Shown here piece after piece: positions 1 through 7,264 of a stretch of DNA of 28,605 bases (its first letter is position 1; every line of letters begins with the position of its first letter). Source of the DNA: JAVVPO01 sp036655715 (GTDB lineage Bacteria; Bacillota; Clostridia; Lachnospirales; Cellulosilyticaceae). Under the pieces are notes generated by a model that did no database searches, was not told the DNA's origin, and saw nothing but the letters and a program-made list of their open reading frames with translations. The position numbers and the translations under genes were made by a program. Where the stretch lies: positions 1 to 28,605 of the forward strand of contig JAVVPO010000025.1 in assembly GCA_036655715.1 (NCBI GenBank), in the 5' to 3' direction.

Positions 1-56
1 TTTCTATATACTATATCTTATAAAGCAAACAACTTATAAATAATAAAGGATGTGTT

Positions 57-473
57 ATGATGGAGAACAAAAATATTACTTTAGAACAAATTGATTTATT
101 AATGAATAGAGCTCAAGTCTCTTATACCGATGCAAAAGAAGCTTTAGAAGCTACAGATGGGGATATTCTAGAAGCACTTTTATGGTTAGAAAAAAACAAG
201 AAAGTAAATACAGCGCCTACAAATGCTGATTTCTCTGCTAAGGTTGGTGGATTTATTGATAAACTTAATAAAACACGTTTTAAAATGTTTAAACACCATA
301 CTACCTATGTAAATATTCCTCTTTCTATTGCTTTACTTCTTATTATTCCTACTTTCTATGTATCTATTATCGCTTTACTAATTAGTTTAATTATCGGCGT
401 TAAGATAGAATTAGAAGGTGATACAGATATTGCAGAAAAAGTTAATGCAGAAATTGATAAATTCCAAAAATAG
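57..473 (+). CDS. DUF4342 / UBA-like domain small membrane protein
   Basis: Small protein of 138 residues. Residues about 8-47 form a predicted three-helix UBA/TS-N-like domain (LLMNRAQVSYTDAKEAL, then GDILEALLWLEKN), as in the N-terminus of elongation factor Ts and DUF4342 proteins. A linker (50-80) and one or two hydrophobic segments (about 87-115) follow, with a short acidic tail. ATG codons lie at 57 and 60; AAAGGA at 45-50 suits either. The family's function is not established; in Clostridia such proteins occur beside two-component systems, and here an OmpR-type pair follows after a terminator. It probably sits in the membrane with the UBA-like domain in the cytoplasm. The family assignment is from recognition of the domain pattern. 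Confidence 0.8.
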   Translation: MMENKNITLEQIDLLMNRAQVSYTDAKEALEATDGDILEALLWLEKNKKVNTAPTNADFSAKVGGFIDKLNKTRFKMFKHHTTYVNIPLSIALLLIIPTFYVSIIALLISLIIGVKIELEGDTDIAEKVNAEIDKFQK

Positions 474-493
474 TTTTATATTATATTGTATAG

Positions 494-540
494 AAACGAT
501 TAATTTGCTAGATGCTTAAATTAATCGTTTTTATTATTTT
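494..540 (+). terminator. Intrinsic terminator after the DUF4342 gene
   Basis: A perfect 13-bp inverted repeat (AAACGATTAATTT at 494-506 with AAATTAATCGTTT at 518-530) with an 11-nt loop is followed by TTATTATTTT. It separates the DUF4342 gene from the response regulator, whose own promoter would have to lie within or near this short gap. Confidence 0.8.
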
Positions 541-556
541 AAAAGGTAGGTGAATA

Positions 557-1243
557 ATGGAAAATATACTTATGATAGAAGATGAAAGTAAAATTGCTCG
601 TTTTGTTCAATTAGAACTTGAGCATGAAGGCTATTCGGTTACACTATCCTATGATGGGCGTAGTGGCCTCGAGAAGGCACTTTCTATGCACTTTGACCTT
701 ATCATTCTTGATGTAATGCTTCCTTCATTAAATGGTATGGAAGTTTTAAGAAGGATTAGGTTAGCATCCGATGTGCCTGTTATGATGCTTACAGCTAAAG
801 ATGATGTTATGGACAAAGTTATGGGACTTGATTTAGGTGCCGCAGATTATATGACTAAACCTTTTGCTATAGAAGAATTACTGGCGCGTATTCGTGTTAT
901 TTTTAAACATAAATCTAGCACTTCACAAAATAAGGATACTAGTGAACTCCTTACTATTAGAAATCTTTCTCTGAATCCGACCAAAATTGAAGTCTCTTAT
1001 AATGATATACCTATTGAGCTTACGAAAAAAGAATTTGAGCTTCTTAAATATCTCATGCTTAACAAAAATATTGTTATGTCTCGTGATCATATTTTAGAGA
1101 ACGTATGGGGTTACGAATATGTTGGTGATACCAATATCGTAGATGTTTATATACGCTATTTACGTAGCAAGATAGACCAAAGATTTGAAGATAAAATTAT
1201 AAATACTGTACGCGGAATGGGGTATCAAATAAAAGATGCGTAA
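557..1243 (+). CDS. OmpR/PhoB-family response regulator
   Basis: DNA-binding response regulator of 228 residues, the usual length. The receiver domain (1-115) shows the acidic pair near E9/D10, phospho-acceptor D52 in LILDVMLP, T79 in MMLTAKDD and K101 in MTKPF. The C-terminal winged helix (about 135-226) has the usual ELTKKEFELLKYLM and VWGYEYVGDTNIVDVYIRYLR segments. ATG 557 has an AGGTAGGTGA region upstream. The downstream histidine kinase overlaps its end by 8 bp, so the two are translationally coupled and surely a cognate pair. The regulon cannot be read from this sequence; ArlR/CssR-like is a reasonable neighbourhood but not proven. Confidence 0.95.
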   Translation: MENILMIEDESKIARFVQLELEHEGYSVTLSYDGRSGLEKALSMHFDLIILDVMLPSLNGMEVLRRIRLASDVPVMMLTAKDDVMDKVMGLDLGAADYMTKPFAIEELLARIRVIFKHKSSTSQNKDTSELLTIRNLSLNPTKIEVSYNDIPIELTKKEFELLKYLMLNKNIVMSRDHILENVWGYEYVGDTNIVDVYIRYLRSKIDQRFEDKIINTVRGMGYQIKDA

Positions 1244-2429
1244 GTTATTAAAAGTTCCTAAGCTTATTATTAAAGTTCTTTTAGCTCTTATTTCTCTTTT
1301 TAGTAAAATTATCTTGCAACTATTAATTTGGTTCTTAACTCCTTTATCTCTTTTTCTACGTAAATCTTTAGATAGGATACATCTGTCTATTACACTCAAA
1401 CTTAATCTTTTTTATGGTACGCTTTATATTTGCTGCTTTGTACTTACTTATGCTATCACCCTGAAAATCTATTTGTATTATATAGAAGCACATATCTCTA
1501 GTAATCAGATGATTTCTGTTCTATCTCTCCTTATCATTAGCATGATGTGTATTTCATTTATTTTATTTTTATTCTTAGGTCGCTTTGCAACAAGAAGCTT
1601 TCTCTCTTCCCTAAAGAGTATGGATGAAACCATTAAGTCTATTGATACGAACAAGCTTGATAGTCGCCTAAATATTAGTGGCACGAAAGATGAACTTAAA
1701 GACTTAGCCAAAACATTCAATAGCATGATGGATAAACTTGAAATCTTTATTAATAGCCAAAAGCAATTTGTATCCGATGCTTCTCACGAACTTCGCACGC
1801 CTATTGCAGTTATCCAAGGTTATGCCAATCTACTTAGCCGATGGGGCAAAGATGACCCTGCTATTTTAGAAGAGTCTTTGGAATCTATTAAACAAGAGAC
1901 TGATAATATGAAGCAGCTAGTAGAAAAACTTCTTTTCTTAGCACGTACAGACAAAAATACGCAACATGTAGAAAAAGAACTTCTTAATCTTTCTAACTTA
2001 GCCAACGAAGTTCTAAAGCAAACTTCTTTTATTGATGATAAGCATCTTTTAAAATCTAGTATTGCTGAAAATATTATGATTTGGGGTGATTCTAGCCTTA
2101 CCAAAGAACTTCTTCGTATCTTTATAGATAATGCCATTAAATATACACCTGAGAATGGTTGTATTGAACTGGTTGTTAAAACTAGTGGTAAAAATGTCAT
2201 TCTAGCCATTAAAGATACAGGTGTTGGTATTGATTCAGAGCATCTTCCTCATATTTTCGAAAGATTTTATAGGGTCGATGAAGCTCGTCATGATCAGCAT
2301 GGTAGTTCTGGTTTAGGCCTTTCTATTGCTAAATGGATTATTGATATTCATGAAGCTGAAGTCTATGTGAATAGTATTATAAATAAAGGCACAGAATTTA
2401 TTGTTTTTTATAACAAGCCTACAGTTTAA
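1236..2429 (+). CDS. Sensor histidine kinase (HAMP-HisKA-HATPase)
   Basis: Membrane histidine kinase of 397 residues, partner of the preceding regulator. Hydrophobic segments lie near 9-40, 57-78 and 93-115; the stretch between the last two is only about 14 residues, so there is no real extracellular sensor domain. A HAMP-like linker (116-170) leads to the HisKA H-box FVSDASHELRTP with H184. The ATPase domain shows an N-box (IDNAIKYTPENG), G1 (DTGVGI), F-box (FERFYRVDEA) and G2 (GSSGLGLSIAKW). The start at 1236 overlaps the regulator by 8 bp, and no other Met occurs before residue 92. The first 45 residues are an unusual hydrophobic and basic extension before the usual kinase N-terminus. Sensing through the membrane or through another protein is inferred. 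Confidence 0.93.
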   Translation: MRKLLKVPKLIIKVLLALISLFSKIILQLLIWFLTPLSLFLRKSLDRIHLSITLKLNLFYGTLYICCFVLTYAITLKIYLYYIEAHISSNQMISVLSLLIISMMCISFILFLFLGRFATRSFLSSLKSMDETIKSIDTNKLDSRLNISGTKDELKDLAKTFNSMMDKLEIFINSQKQFVSDASHELRTPIAVIQGYANLLSRWGKDDPAILEESLESIKQETDNMKQLVEKLLFLARTDKNTQHVEKELLNLSNLANEVLKQTSFIDDKHLLKSSIAENIMIWGDSSLTKELLRIFIDNAIKYTPENGCIELVVKTSGKNVILAIKDTGVGIDSEHLPHIFERFYRVDEARHDQHGSSGLGLSIAKWIIDIHEAEVYVNSIINKGTEFIVFYNKPTV

Positions 2430-2450
2430 CACAATCATCTTATGCTTATA

Positions 2451-2503
2451 AATAGAATAAAGACAACTGCTTAGGTGATGCTAGCAGTTGCCTTTATTCT
2501 ATT
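2451..2503. terminator. Long perfect hairpin between converging genes
   Basis: AATAGAATAAAG plus CAACTGCT on the left pair with AGCAGTTG plus CTTTATTCTATT on the right. The 20-bp stem has one mismatch and an 11-nt loop. It lies 22 bp after the kinase stop and just beyond the minus-strand methyltransferase remnant. It probably terminates from both directions; poly-U runs are weak but the flanks are A/T-rich. Confidence 0.65.
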
Positions 2504-2529
2504 TATGCAATTGCGTGTGAATATTACAT

Positions 2530-2697
2530 TTAAAATTTGATTGAAGGTTTATATTCTACTGTAATCAGCTTTCCACCTGTTTCTCTCAGTGCTTGTGCAA
2601 TACAAATGGTAGAATACCCTATACATGTACCAAACTCTAATATCCTTTTGGCTTGTATGGTTCTAATTAATCCCCCTAAGAGCTTACCCGTTTGTAA
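2530..2697 (-). pseudogene. Remnant of a class I SAM O-methyltransferase
   Basis: Read on the minus strand, this open stretch of 55 codons between two stops encodes the core of a SAM-dependent methyltransferase. GKLLGGLIRTIQAKRI is followed by motif I LEFGTCIGYST and then GGKLITVEYKP (the acidic end of beta-2). In O-methyltransferases such as Methyltransf_3/24 these segments occur in exactly this order. The frame begins right after an in-frame TGA (2698-2700) and ends at TAA (2530-2532), so the N-terminal helices and about 120 C-terminal residues are missing. Downstream there is only the hairpin at 2451-2503. I call it a decayed gene fragment on the strand of the GNAT gene just upstream. The family call rests on motif recognition by eye. 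Confidence 0.7.
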
Positions 2698-2723
2698 TCA
2701 AAGATTAATAAATTTAAAAAGTA

Positions 2724-3233
2724 TTATTTTAGAATTCTTTCAGCTAATATTACTTCATCTGCAACATTACTCTTTGTTTCCATAATTGGTTTAAAATGAT
2801 TTTTCAGCCAAAAATGTTCAGATTGAGGATTTCCTTTTACCCAAGCTAATCGAATAGATTTATAACCTAAGCTCATAAGATGTTTACACAAATATTCAAT
2901 AATCTCAGTGCCTAAACTTCTGTTTTGCATAGATGTATTCATCATAAAAAATCCTATATAGGCAATTTCTTTTTGTGGATACCCATCTATGAAATCCATT
3001 ACTGCTATCAGTTTTTCTTTTTGGTAGAATCCTATATAATATTTATCTTCTATTGTCTTTCCAGGAGGCACACCTCTCATATTATCAAGTATCCCCTCCC
3101 GGGTTATAAATGGCGGACAATATTCATAGTACATGATATTTTCACTACACAATTCATATATTTCATCAACATTTCTATCAGTAAGCCCCCGAACATCATA
3201 TTCCTCAGAAAATAATTCTATTTTCATTTTCAT
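2724..3233 (-). CDS. GNAT-family N-acetyltransferase
   Basis: Predicted acetyl-CoA-dependent acetyltransferase of 169 residues. The GNAT core includes YYIGFYQKEKLIAVMDFIDGYP (beta-2/3), EIAYIGFFMMNTSMQNRSLGTEII (beta-4 and the acetyl-CoA loop, with NRSLGTE in place of Q/RxxGxG/A) and SIRLAWVKGNPQSEHFWLKNHFKPI (beta-5, helix 4, beta-6). A GTG at 3239 also opens the frame, but ATG 3233 is better placed after AAAGG on the minus strand; ATG 3227 is possible. The substrate is unknown. It follows the radical SAM gene by about 70 bp on the same strand without a visible terminator, so cotranscription is likely. Confidence 0.85.
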   Translation of the reverse strand: MKMKIELFSEEYDVRGLTDRNVDEIYELCSENIMYYEYCPPFITREGILDNMRGVPPGKTIEDKYYIGFYQKEKLIAVMDFIDGYPQKEIAYIGFFMMNTSMQNRSLGTEIIEYLCKHLMSLGYKSIRLAWVKGNPQSEHFWLKNHFKPIMETKSNVADEVILAERILK

Positions 3234-3302
3234 CCCCACTCTACCTTTGATTTTTGAATTTAAAAACTAACTATTTTATAAATAATCTCCTCTAACAGAA
3301 CT

Positions 3303-4178
3303 TTACTTTTTATATCTCTTTACGTATCCACATCTCTTACAAAGTTCTTCAACGGCGCATCTATTTGAGAAACCTTCATAGAGATTCTTAGCTCTTTCAG
3401 ATGCTAATATATCTTCCATTGATGACTCAAATAAATTTCCTAAAGGAATGTTGCCTTCACTATCTAAACAACAAGGCACTACTGTGCCATCTACTAATAC
3501 CCCCACTTGGTCTCTTAGCCCATAGCAAAAGGCTTCTTCATCTATTATTTCTCTTTCCATATCTGGCCACTCAAACTTTTCTGCCATATTTAAATAGAGA
3601 TTCTTAGCTAATTTAAGACTTGGCTTCTCTTGTAATTTTTCTCTTATACTTATATCTAAGCCTAGCTTTTCTTCTAATAGACTAATGATATCTGTATTTA
3701 GTCTATTACTTCCTTTAAGCTCTTCATTATCCATATTCCAGAGTCTAATACTACAAATAATGTTACTCTTTTCTCTTGCTTTTATTATAAAATCTACGAT
3801 TCCCTGTACATATTGATGTAAATCTATCACTTGATCATTGGCTTCAAAACTATGAAGTGAGATATTAATTTGTCTAAGGGCTGGTGAGTTAATCAACGTA
3901 TCCTGCACCTTATGAAGTAATGTTCCATTGGTAGTTATATTAACCTTTAGTTTGTTTTCATAGCTTATCGCTAAGAATTTACCTAATTCTGGATTAAGTA
4001 GCGGCTCCCCCATCAAATGTAGATAGATATAATCCGTATAGGGCTTTACTGCTTCTATAACATGTATAAACCTTTCTTCATTTGTCATTTTTAGTTTTCT
4101 TTTTGTCTTAGGACAAAAATTACAACTTAGATTACATATATTTGTTATTTCAATATATACTTTTTTAAATCTTTTCAT
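3303..4178 (-). CDS. Radical SAM/SPASM domain protein
   Basis: Radical SAM protein of 291 residues. The cluster motif CX3CX2C is near the N-terminus (C15, C19, C22 in CNLSCNFC), followed by a LHLMGEPLLNPEL segment (GE motif) and ITTNGTLL. The C-terminal 75 residues look like a SPASM-type auxiliary cluster region: an isolated Cys in EEAFCYG, CCLDSEGNIPLGNLF, and a final C..C..C series in CAVEELCKRCGY. SPASM enzymes modify peptides or proteins (anSME, PqqE, RiPP maturases), but no precursor peptide gene is visible nearby, so the substrate is unknown. It starts 12 bp after the DUF2087 regulator and is probably in its operon. Confidence 0.9.
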   Translation of the reverse strand: MKRFKKVYIEITNICNLSCNFCPKTKRKLKMTNEERFIHVIEAVKPYTDYIYLHLMGEPLLNPELGKFLAISYENKLKVNITTNGTLLHKVQDTLINSPALRQINISLHSFEANDQVIDLHQYVQGIVDFIIKAREKSNIICSIRLWNMDNEELKGSNRLNTDIISLLEEKLGLDISIREKLQEKPSLKLAKNLYLNMAEKFEWPDMEREIIDEEAFCYGLRDQVGVLVDGTVVPCCLDSEGNIPLGNLFESSMEDILASERAKNLYEGFSNRCAVEELCKRCGYVKRYKK

Positions 4179-4190
4179 TCAATTGTACTC

Positions 4191-4961
4191 CTATTCTTTA
4201 ATCCAATACTGATTCCCTGTATGGTCGCGTTCCATAAAACCATATTCAATTAGGGCTCGTCTTAGTGTTGCATAGTCTTCATAGATACGCTCTAGTATAC
4301 GATTAAGTTCCGTTTCACTATAAATCTTTCCTTTTTTAAAGTTTTCCTTTACTTTTTCTAATACAATAATTTTCTTTTTCTCTTTTGCAGGGTAATTTTT
4401 AAGACTTCCTGATGCATCAAAATAATTAGCAATAATTTTTTCTTTTTCTCCCTGTGTTGTATGGTATCTATCATCAATCATCGTTGCTGTCTTTGAAGCC
4501 TCATGAAGTTTAGATTTTTCTAACTCTTGTATTGGTTCACTCTGCTTAGTTTGAAGAAGCTGCATCATTGCTAAAAATAGCTTAGCTTGTTTTTCTTTTT
4601 CTCTTAATCTATATTTATGATTTCTCACAGTCGAAGGGTGAATCCCCATCTCTTGTGCCACTTCTTTATCACTATTTCCATCTACTAAACATTGTAAAAG
4701 CTGTTTTTGGATTTCTGTCACACCAAGAAAACTATTATTCATATTGATAATATATTGTAGCATTGAATGATGCTGACCTTTAATATGACACTCTATCATT
4801 TTCTTAGCATCATAAAAATGTCCCTGAACAGGGAATACCTCACCTTTTTCAAATTGCTCTCCACATACGATACAGATATAACGATCTTTTTCTATTATGT
4901 ATCCTCTCTGGATTTCTTCTATTGTTGCATTCCAAAATAGCTCATTAATATTTTCCACCAT
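4191..4961 (-). CDS. DUF2087 transcriptional regulator with Cys motif and HTH
   Basis: Protein of 256 residues with three parts. Residues 28-60 contain a CIVC pair (C30, C33) followed by H48, C58 and H59, suggesting a zinc-binding module. Residues about 83-118 form a LuxR/sigma-like helix-turn-helix (LLQCLVDGNSDKEVAQEMGIHPSTVRNHKYRLR). Residues about 165-256 match the DUF2087 domain (YFDASGSLKNYPAKEKKKIIVLEKV ending RRALIEYGFMERD..G..YW). DUF2087 proteins are generally annotated as regulators; the ligand is unknown. It is the first gene of a minus-strand group with the radical SAM and GNAT genes, and a very good promoter with direct repeats lies just upstream, so autoregulation is plausible. 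Confidence 0.85.
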   Translation of the reverse strand: MVENINELFWNATIEEIQRGYIIEKDRYICIVCGEQFEKGEVFPVQGHFYDAKKMIECHIKGQHHSMLQYIINMNNSFLGVTEIQKQLLQCLVDGNSDKEVAQEMGIHPSTVRNHKYRLREKEKQAKLFLAMMQLLQTKQSEPIQELEKSKLHEASKTATMIDDRYHTTQGEKEKIIANYFDASGSLKNYPAKEKKKIIVLEKVKENFKKGKIYSETELNRILERIYEDYATLRRALIEYGFMERDHTGNQYWIKE

Positions 4962-4985
4962 ATCCTTATCACTCCTCTTAGATTT

Positions 4986-5014
4986 ATTATAGTATCACCA
5001 AGACTGCATTTCAA
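4986..5014 (-). promoter_or_regulatory. Sigma-A promoter of the DUF2087 regulator
   Basis: On the minus strand TTGAAA (5009-5014), a 17-bp spacer and TATAAT (4986-4991) form a near-perfect vegetative promoter. The -10 lies about 25 bp upstream of the start codon at 4961. Confidence 0.75.
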
Positions 5015-5018
5015 GTAT

Positions 5019-5058
5019 TAACCCAAATATTTTTGTAAATTGTTTGTTGTAACCCAAA
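5019..5058 (-). repeat. Direct repeats TTTGGGTTA upstream of the regulator promoter
   Basis: TTTGGGTTA occurs twice on the minus strand, at 5050-5058 and 5019-5027, starting 31 bp apart (about three helical turns). The proximal copy lies 4 bp upstream of the -35 box of the DUF2087 promoter. Position and phasing fit an activator or autoregulatory site; the binding protein is inferred only. Confidence 0.45.
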
Positions 5059-5160
5059 CTTTTTTATATTTAGTTTGTTTTATTTTTAATTTTTCATATT
5101 TTTCTCATACTTACTTCTCTCTTAAATCATAGATAAGCAATTTTTATTTTCAAAATTTGT

Positions 5161-5189
5161 TTCACCTGGGAAAAAATATATGCTAGAAT
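5161..5189 (+). promoter_or_regulatory. Promoter of the thiamine operon
   Basis: TTCACC (5161-5166), 17 bp, then TAGAAT (5184-5189) with an extended -10 TG at 5181-5182. Transcription would start just before the TPP aptamer. Confidence 0.5.
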
Positions 5190-5202
5190 ATAAAAAAATA
5201 GT

Positions 5203-5300
5203 AAAACCTGGGGAGCTCGTATGCGGGCTGAGAGGAAGTTATCAACTTCGACCCTTAAACCTGATTTGGGTAATGCCAACGTAGGGAAACAAGGTGAGTA
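5203..5300 (+). promoter_or_regulatory. TPP riboswitch (THI element)
   Basis: The conserved thi-box pieces occur in order: ACCTGGGGAGC (5206-5216), GGCTGAGA (5226-5233), a variable P3 hairpin AAGTT/AACTT, ACCCTTAAACCTGAT, TTGGGTAATGCCAACG and TAGGGAAACAAGGTG. P1 can form between ACCT (5206-5209) and AGGT (5292-5295). TPP binding should stabilise P1 and favour the terminator at 5313-5349, shutting off the thiC operon. ACAAG (5289-5293) can instead pair with CTTGT (5320-5324) and act as an antiterminator; that alternative is inferred. Confidence 0.96.
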
Positions 5301-5312
5301 TAGAATATACAA

Positions 5313-5349
5313 AGCACAACTTGTCTACGGGTAGGTTGTGCTATTTTTA
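5313..5349 (+). terminator. Riboswitch-controlled intrinsic terminator
   Basis: AGCACAAC (5313-5320) pairs with GTTGTGCT (5335-5342); an inner CTAC/GTAG stem extends it, and ATTTTTAT follows. It lies between the TPP aptamer and thiC and is the probable expression platform. Confidence 0.85.
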
Positions 5350-5386
5350 TTTCAAAAAATTCTATAATCTCAAGGAGGATTAGGCA

Positions 5387-6691
5387 ATGTTATATACTAC
5401 CCAGATGGATGCTGCTAAACGTGGTATTCTCACAAAAGAAATGGAACATGTTGCAGCTTATGAACAAATCGATGTACAGGTACTTCTTCATCTCATAGCT
5501 GAGGGAAAAGTAGTTATTCCAGCAAACAAAAATCATAAATCCCTTACCCCTTATGGTATAGGCCACCAACTAAAGACTAAAATCAATGTTAATTTAGGTA
5601 CTTCTCGTGACTGCCTGAATCTAGATGTCGAGATGGAAAAAGTTATGGCTGCTATCAACCTCGGTGCTGAGTCTATTATGGATTTAAGCTCTTTTGGAGA
5701 TACTGCACGTTTTCGTCAGAAGCTTACTAAGGAATGCCCTGCTATCATTGGTACTGTACCTATTTATGATGCTGTGGTCTATTACAATAAACCTTTGAAA
5801 CTTATTACGTCAGATGAATGGATAGATATTGTACGCATGCATGCTCAAGATGGTGTAGACTTTATGACTATTCATTGTGGCATTAACCGAGAGGCTGCTA
5901 GGACTTTTAAAGAAACTCACAGGCATACTAATATTGTTTCCCGTGGTGGCTCTATCATCTTTGCATGGATGGAACTTACAGGATGTGAGAATCCTTTCTT
6001 TGAACGCTATGATGAGATACTAGAAATCTGCAAAACCTATGATGTGACTCTAAGTCTTGGTGATGCTTGCCGCCCAGGAAGTATTGCTGATGCGGGGGAT
6101 GTCTGTCAAATTAAAGAATTAGTTACCTTAGGTGAATTGACACAACGTGCTTGGAATCATAATGTTCAGGTTATTATTGAAGGTCCTGGGCATATGCCGC
6201 TTAATCAAATTCAATCTAATATGGAGATTCAGCAAACTATTTGTAAAGGTGCTCCTTTTTATGTACTTGGACCACTTGTTACAGATGTAGCCCCTGGATA
6301 TGATCATATTACAGCCGCTATTGGTGGTGCTATTGCTGCAACTTATGGTGCTTCTTTCCTATGCTACGTAACACCTGCTGAGCACTTACGTCTTCCTACT
6401 GTAGAAGATGTAAAAGAAGGTATTATCGCCTCTAAAATTGCAGCTCATGCTGCAGATGTTGCTAAAGGCATTAAAGGTGCCGATAGCTGGGATTATGAGA
6501 TGAGCAAGGCAAGAGCTAATCTAGATTGGGAAAAACAGTTTGACTTAGCCATAGACCCAGATAAAGCACGCCGTTACCGCAAAGAAAGTACTCCTGAAAA
6601 AGAAGACACTTGCACCATGTGCGGTAAAATGTGTGCAGTCCGTAACATTAATAAAATCCTCCGTGGTGAAGATGTAGATATCATGGACTAA
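5387..6691 (+). CDS. thiC: Phosphomethylpyrimidine synthase ThiC
   Basis: ThiC converts aminoimidazole ribotide to HMP phosphate by radical SAM chemistry in de novo synthesis of the thiamine pyrimidine. The 434-residue protein is the short form, without the N-terminal extension of the 631-residue E. coli enzyme. Family landmarks are SRDCLNLDVEMEKV, MDLSSFGDTARFRQ, VDFMTIHCGI, SRGGSIIFAWM, SLGDACRPGSIADAGD, IEGPGHMPLNQI and TPAEHLRLPTVEDVK. The C-terminal cluster motif is C409-X2-C412-X3-C416, one residue shorter than the CX2CX4C of E. coli. AAGGAGG precedes the start. It is the first gene after the TPP riboswitch. Confidence 0.98.
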   Translation: MLYTTQMDAAKRGILTKEMEHVAAYEQIDVQVLLHLIAEGKVVIPANKNHKSLTPYGIGHQLKTKINVNLGTSRDCLNLDVEMEKVMAAINLGAESIMDLSSFGDTARFRQKLTKECPAIIGTVPIYDAVVYYNKPLKLITSDEWIDIVRMHAQDGVDFMTIHCGINREAARTFKETHRHTNIVSRGGSIIFAWMELTGCENPFFERYDEILEICKTYDVTLSLGDACRPGSIADAGDVCQIKELVTLGELTQRAWNHNVQVIIEGPGHMPLNQIQSNMEIQQTICKGAPFYVLGPLVTDVAPGYDHITAAIGGAIAATYGASFLCYVTPAEHLRLPTVEDVKEGIIASKIAAHAADVAKGIKGADSWDYEMSKARANLDWEKQFDLAIDPDKARRYRKESTPEKEDTCTMCGKMCAVRNINKILRGEDVDIMD

Positions 6692-6760
6692 TTTTCATAG
6701 AACTTAATCCCCTTGCACCTACTTTAAAATCAAATTCATTTTAAGAAAGAAGGTTTTTTA

Positions 6761-7264
6761 ATGAAAGTCAAAAAATTAACTCTTGCAGGGCTACTTATTG
6801 CCATTGGTGTGGTATGTGCTACTTTCTCTATCCCTATAGGTGCAGCCAAATGTTTCCCGATTCAGCATATGGTCAATGTCATAGCCGGTGTTCTTCTTGG
6901 CCCTCTTTACAGTCTATCTGTTGCCTTTTGCATTTCTCTTATACGAGTTTTAAGTGGAACCGGCACACTTTTAGCTTTTCCCGGTAGTATGCTAGGCGCA
7001 CTTTGTTGTGGGCTTCTCTTTAAAAGGTTCCACAAACTTCCTATCGCCTATTTAGGTGAACTCATTGGTACTGGTGTGCTAGGAGGACTTGCAGCTTTTC
7101 CTGTTGCTACCCTTCTACTTGGAAAGGAAGCCGCACTTTTTGCTTATGTCCTTCCCTTCATGCTAAGTTCTCTAGTAGGTGCTACTATTTCTATTTTAGT
7201 TTTAAATGTACTTACTCGTACTAAAGTTTGGCAGGAGTGGTTTATATGTTCGCAAAAATCTTAG
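6761..7264 (+). CDS. thiW: ThiW, thiazole-related ECF transporter S component
   Basis: Integral membrane protein of 167 residues with about five or six hydrophobic helices. The N-terminus KKLTLAGLLIAIGVVCATFSIPIGAAKCFPIQHMVNVIAGVLLGP and the SGTGTLLAFPGSMLGALCCGL segment are typical of ThiW. ThiW is a predicted substrate-binding subunit of energy-coupling-factor transporters, thought to import hydroxyethylthiazole; it needs a shared EcfAA'T module, which is not in this window. Its place between thiC and thiM under a TPP riboswitch fits that role. The thiM start overlaps its last 19 bp. Confidence 0.9.
   Translation: MKVKKLTLAGLLIAIGVVCATFSIPIGAAKCFPIQHMVNVIAGVLLGPLYSLSVAFCISLIRVLSGTGTLLAFPGSMLGALCCGLLFKRFHKLPIAYLGELIGTGVLGGLAAFPVATLLLGKEAALFAYVLPFMLSSLVGATISILVLNVLTRTKVWQEWFICSQKS

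Noticed and set aside
2451..2503. Inverted repeat as a mobile element (MITE) end
   Set aside because: No target-site duplication or second copy is visible in the window; position between converging genes fits a terminator.
2537..2785. Plus-strand 82-codon open frame
   Set aside because: It lies antisense to the methyltransferase remnant and the end of the GNAT gene, and its translation has no family features; the minus-strand reading is clearly the meaningful one.
5127..5312. Minus-strand 61-codon frame
   Set aside because: It covers the thi promoter and TPP riboswitch on the opposite strand; the conserved RNA explains the sequence.
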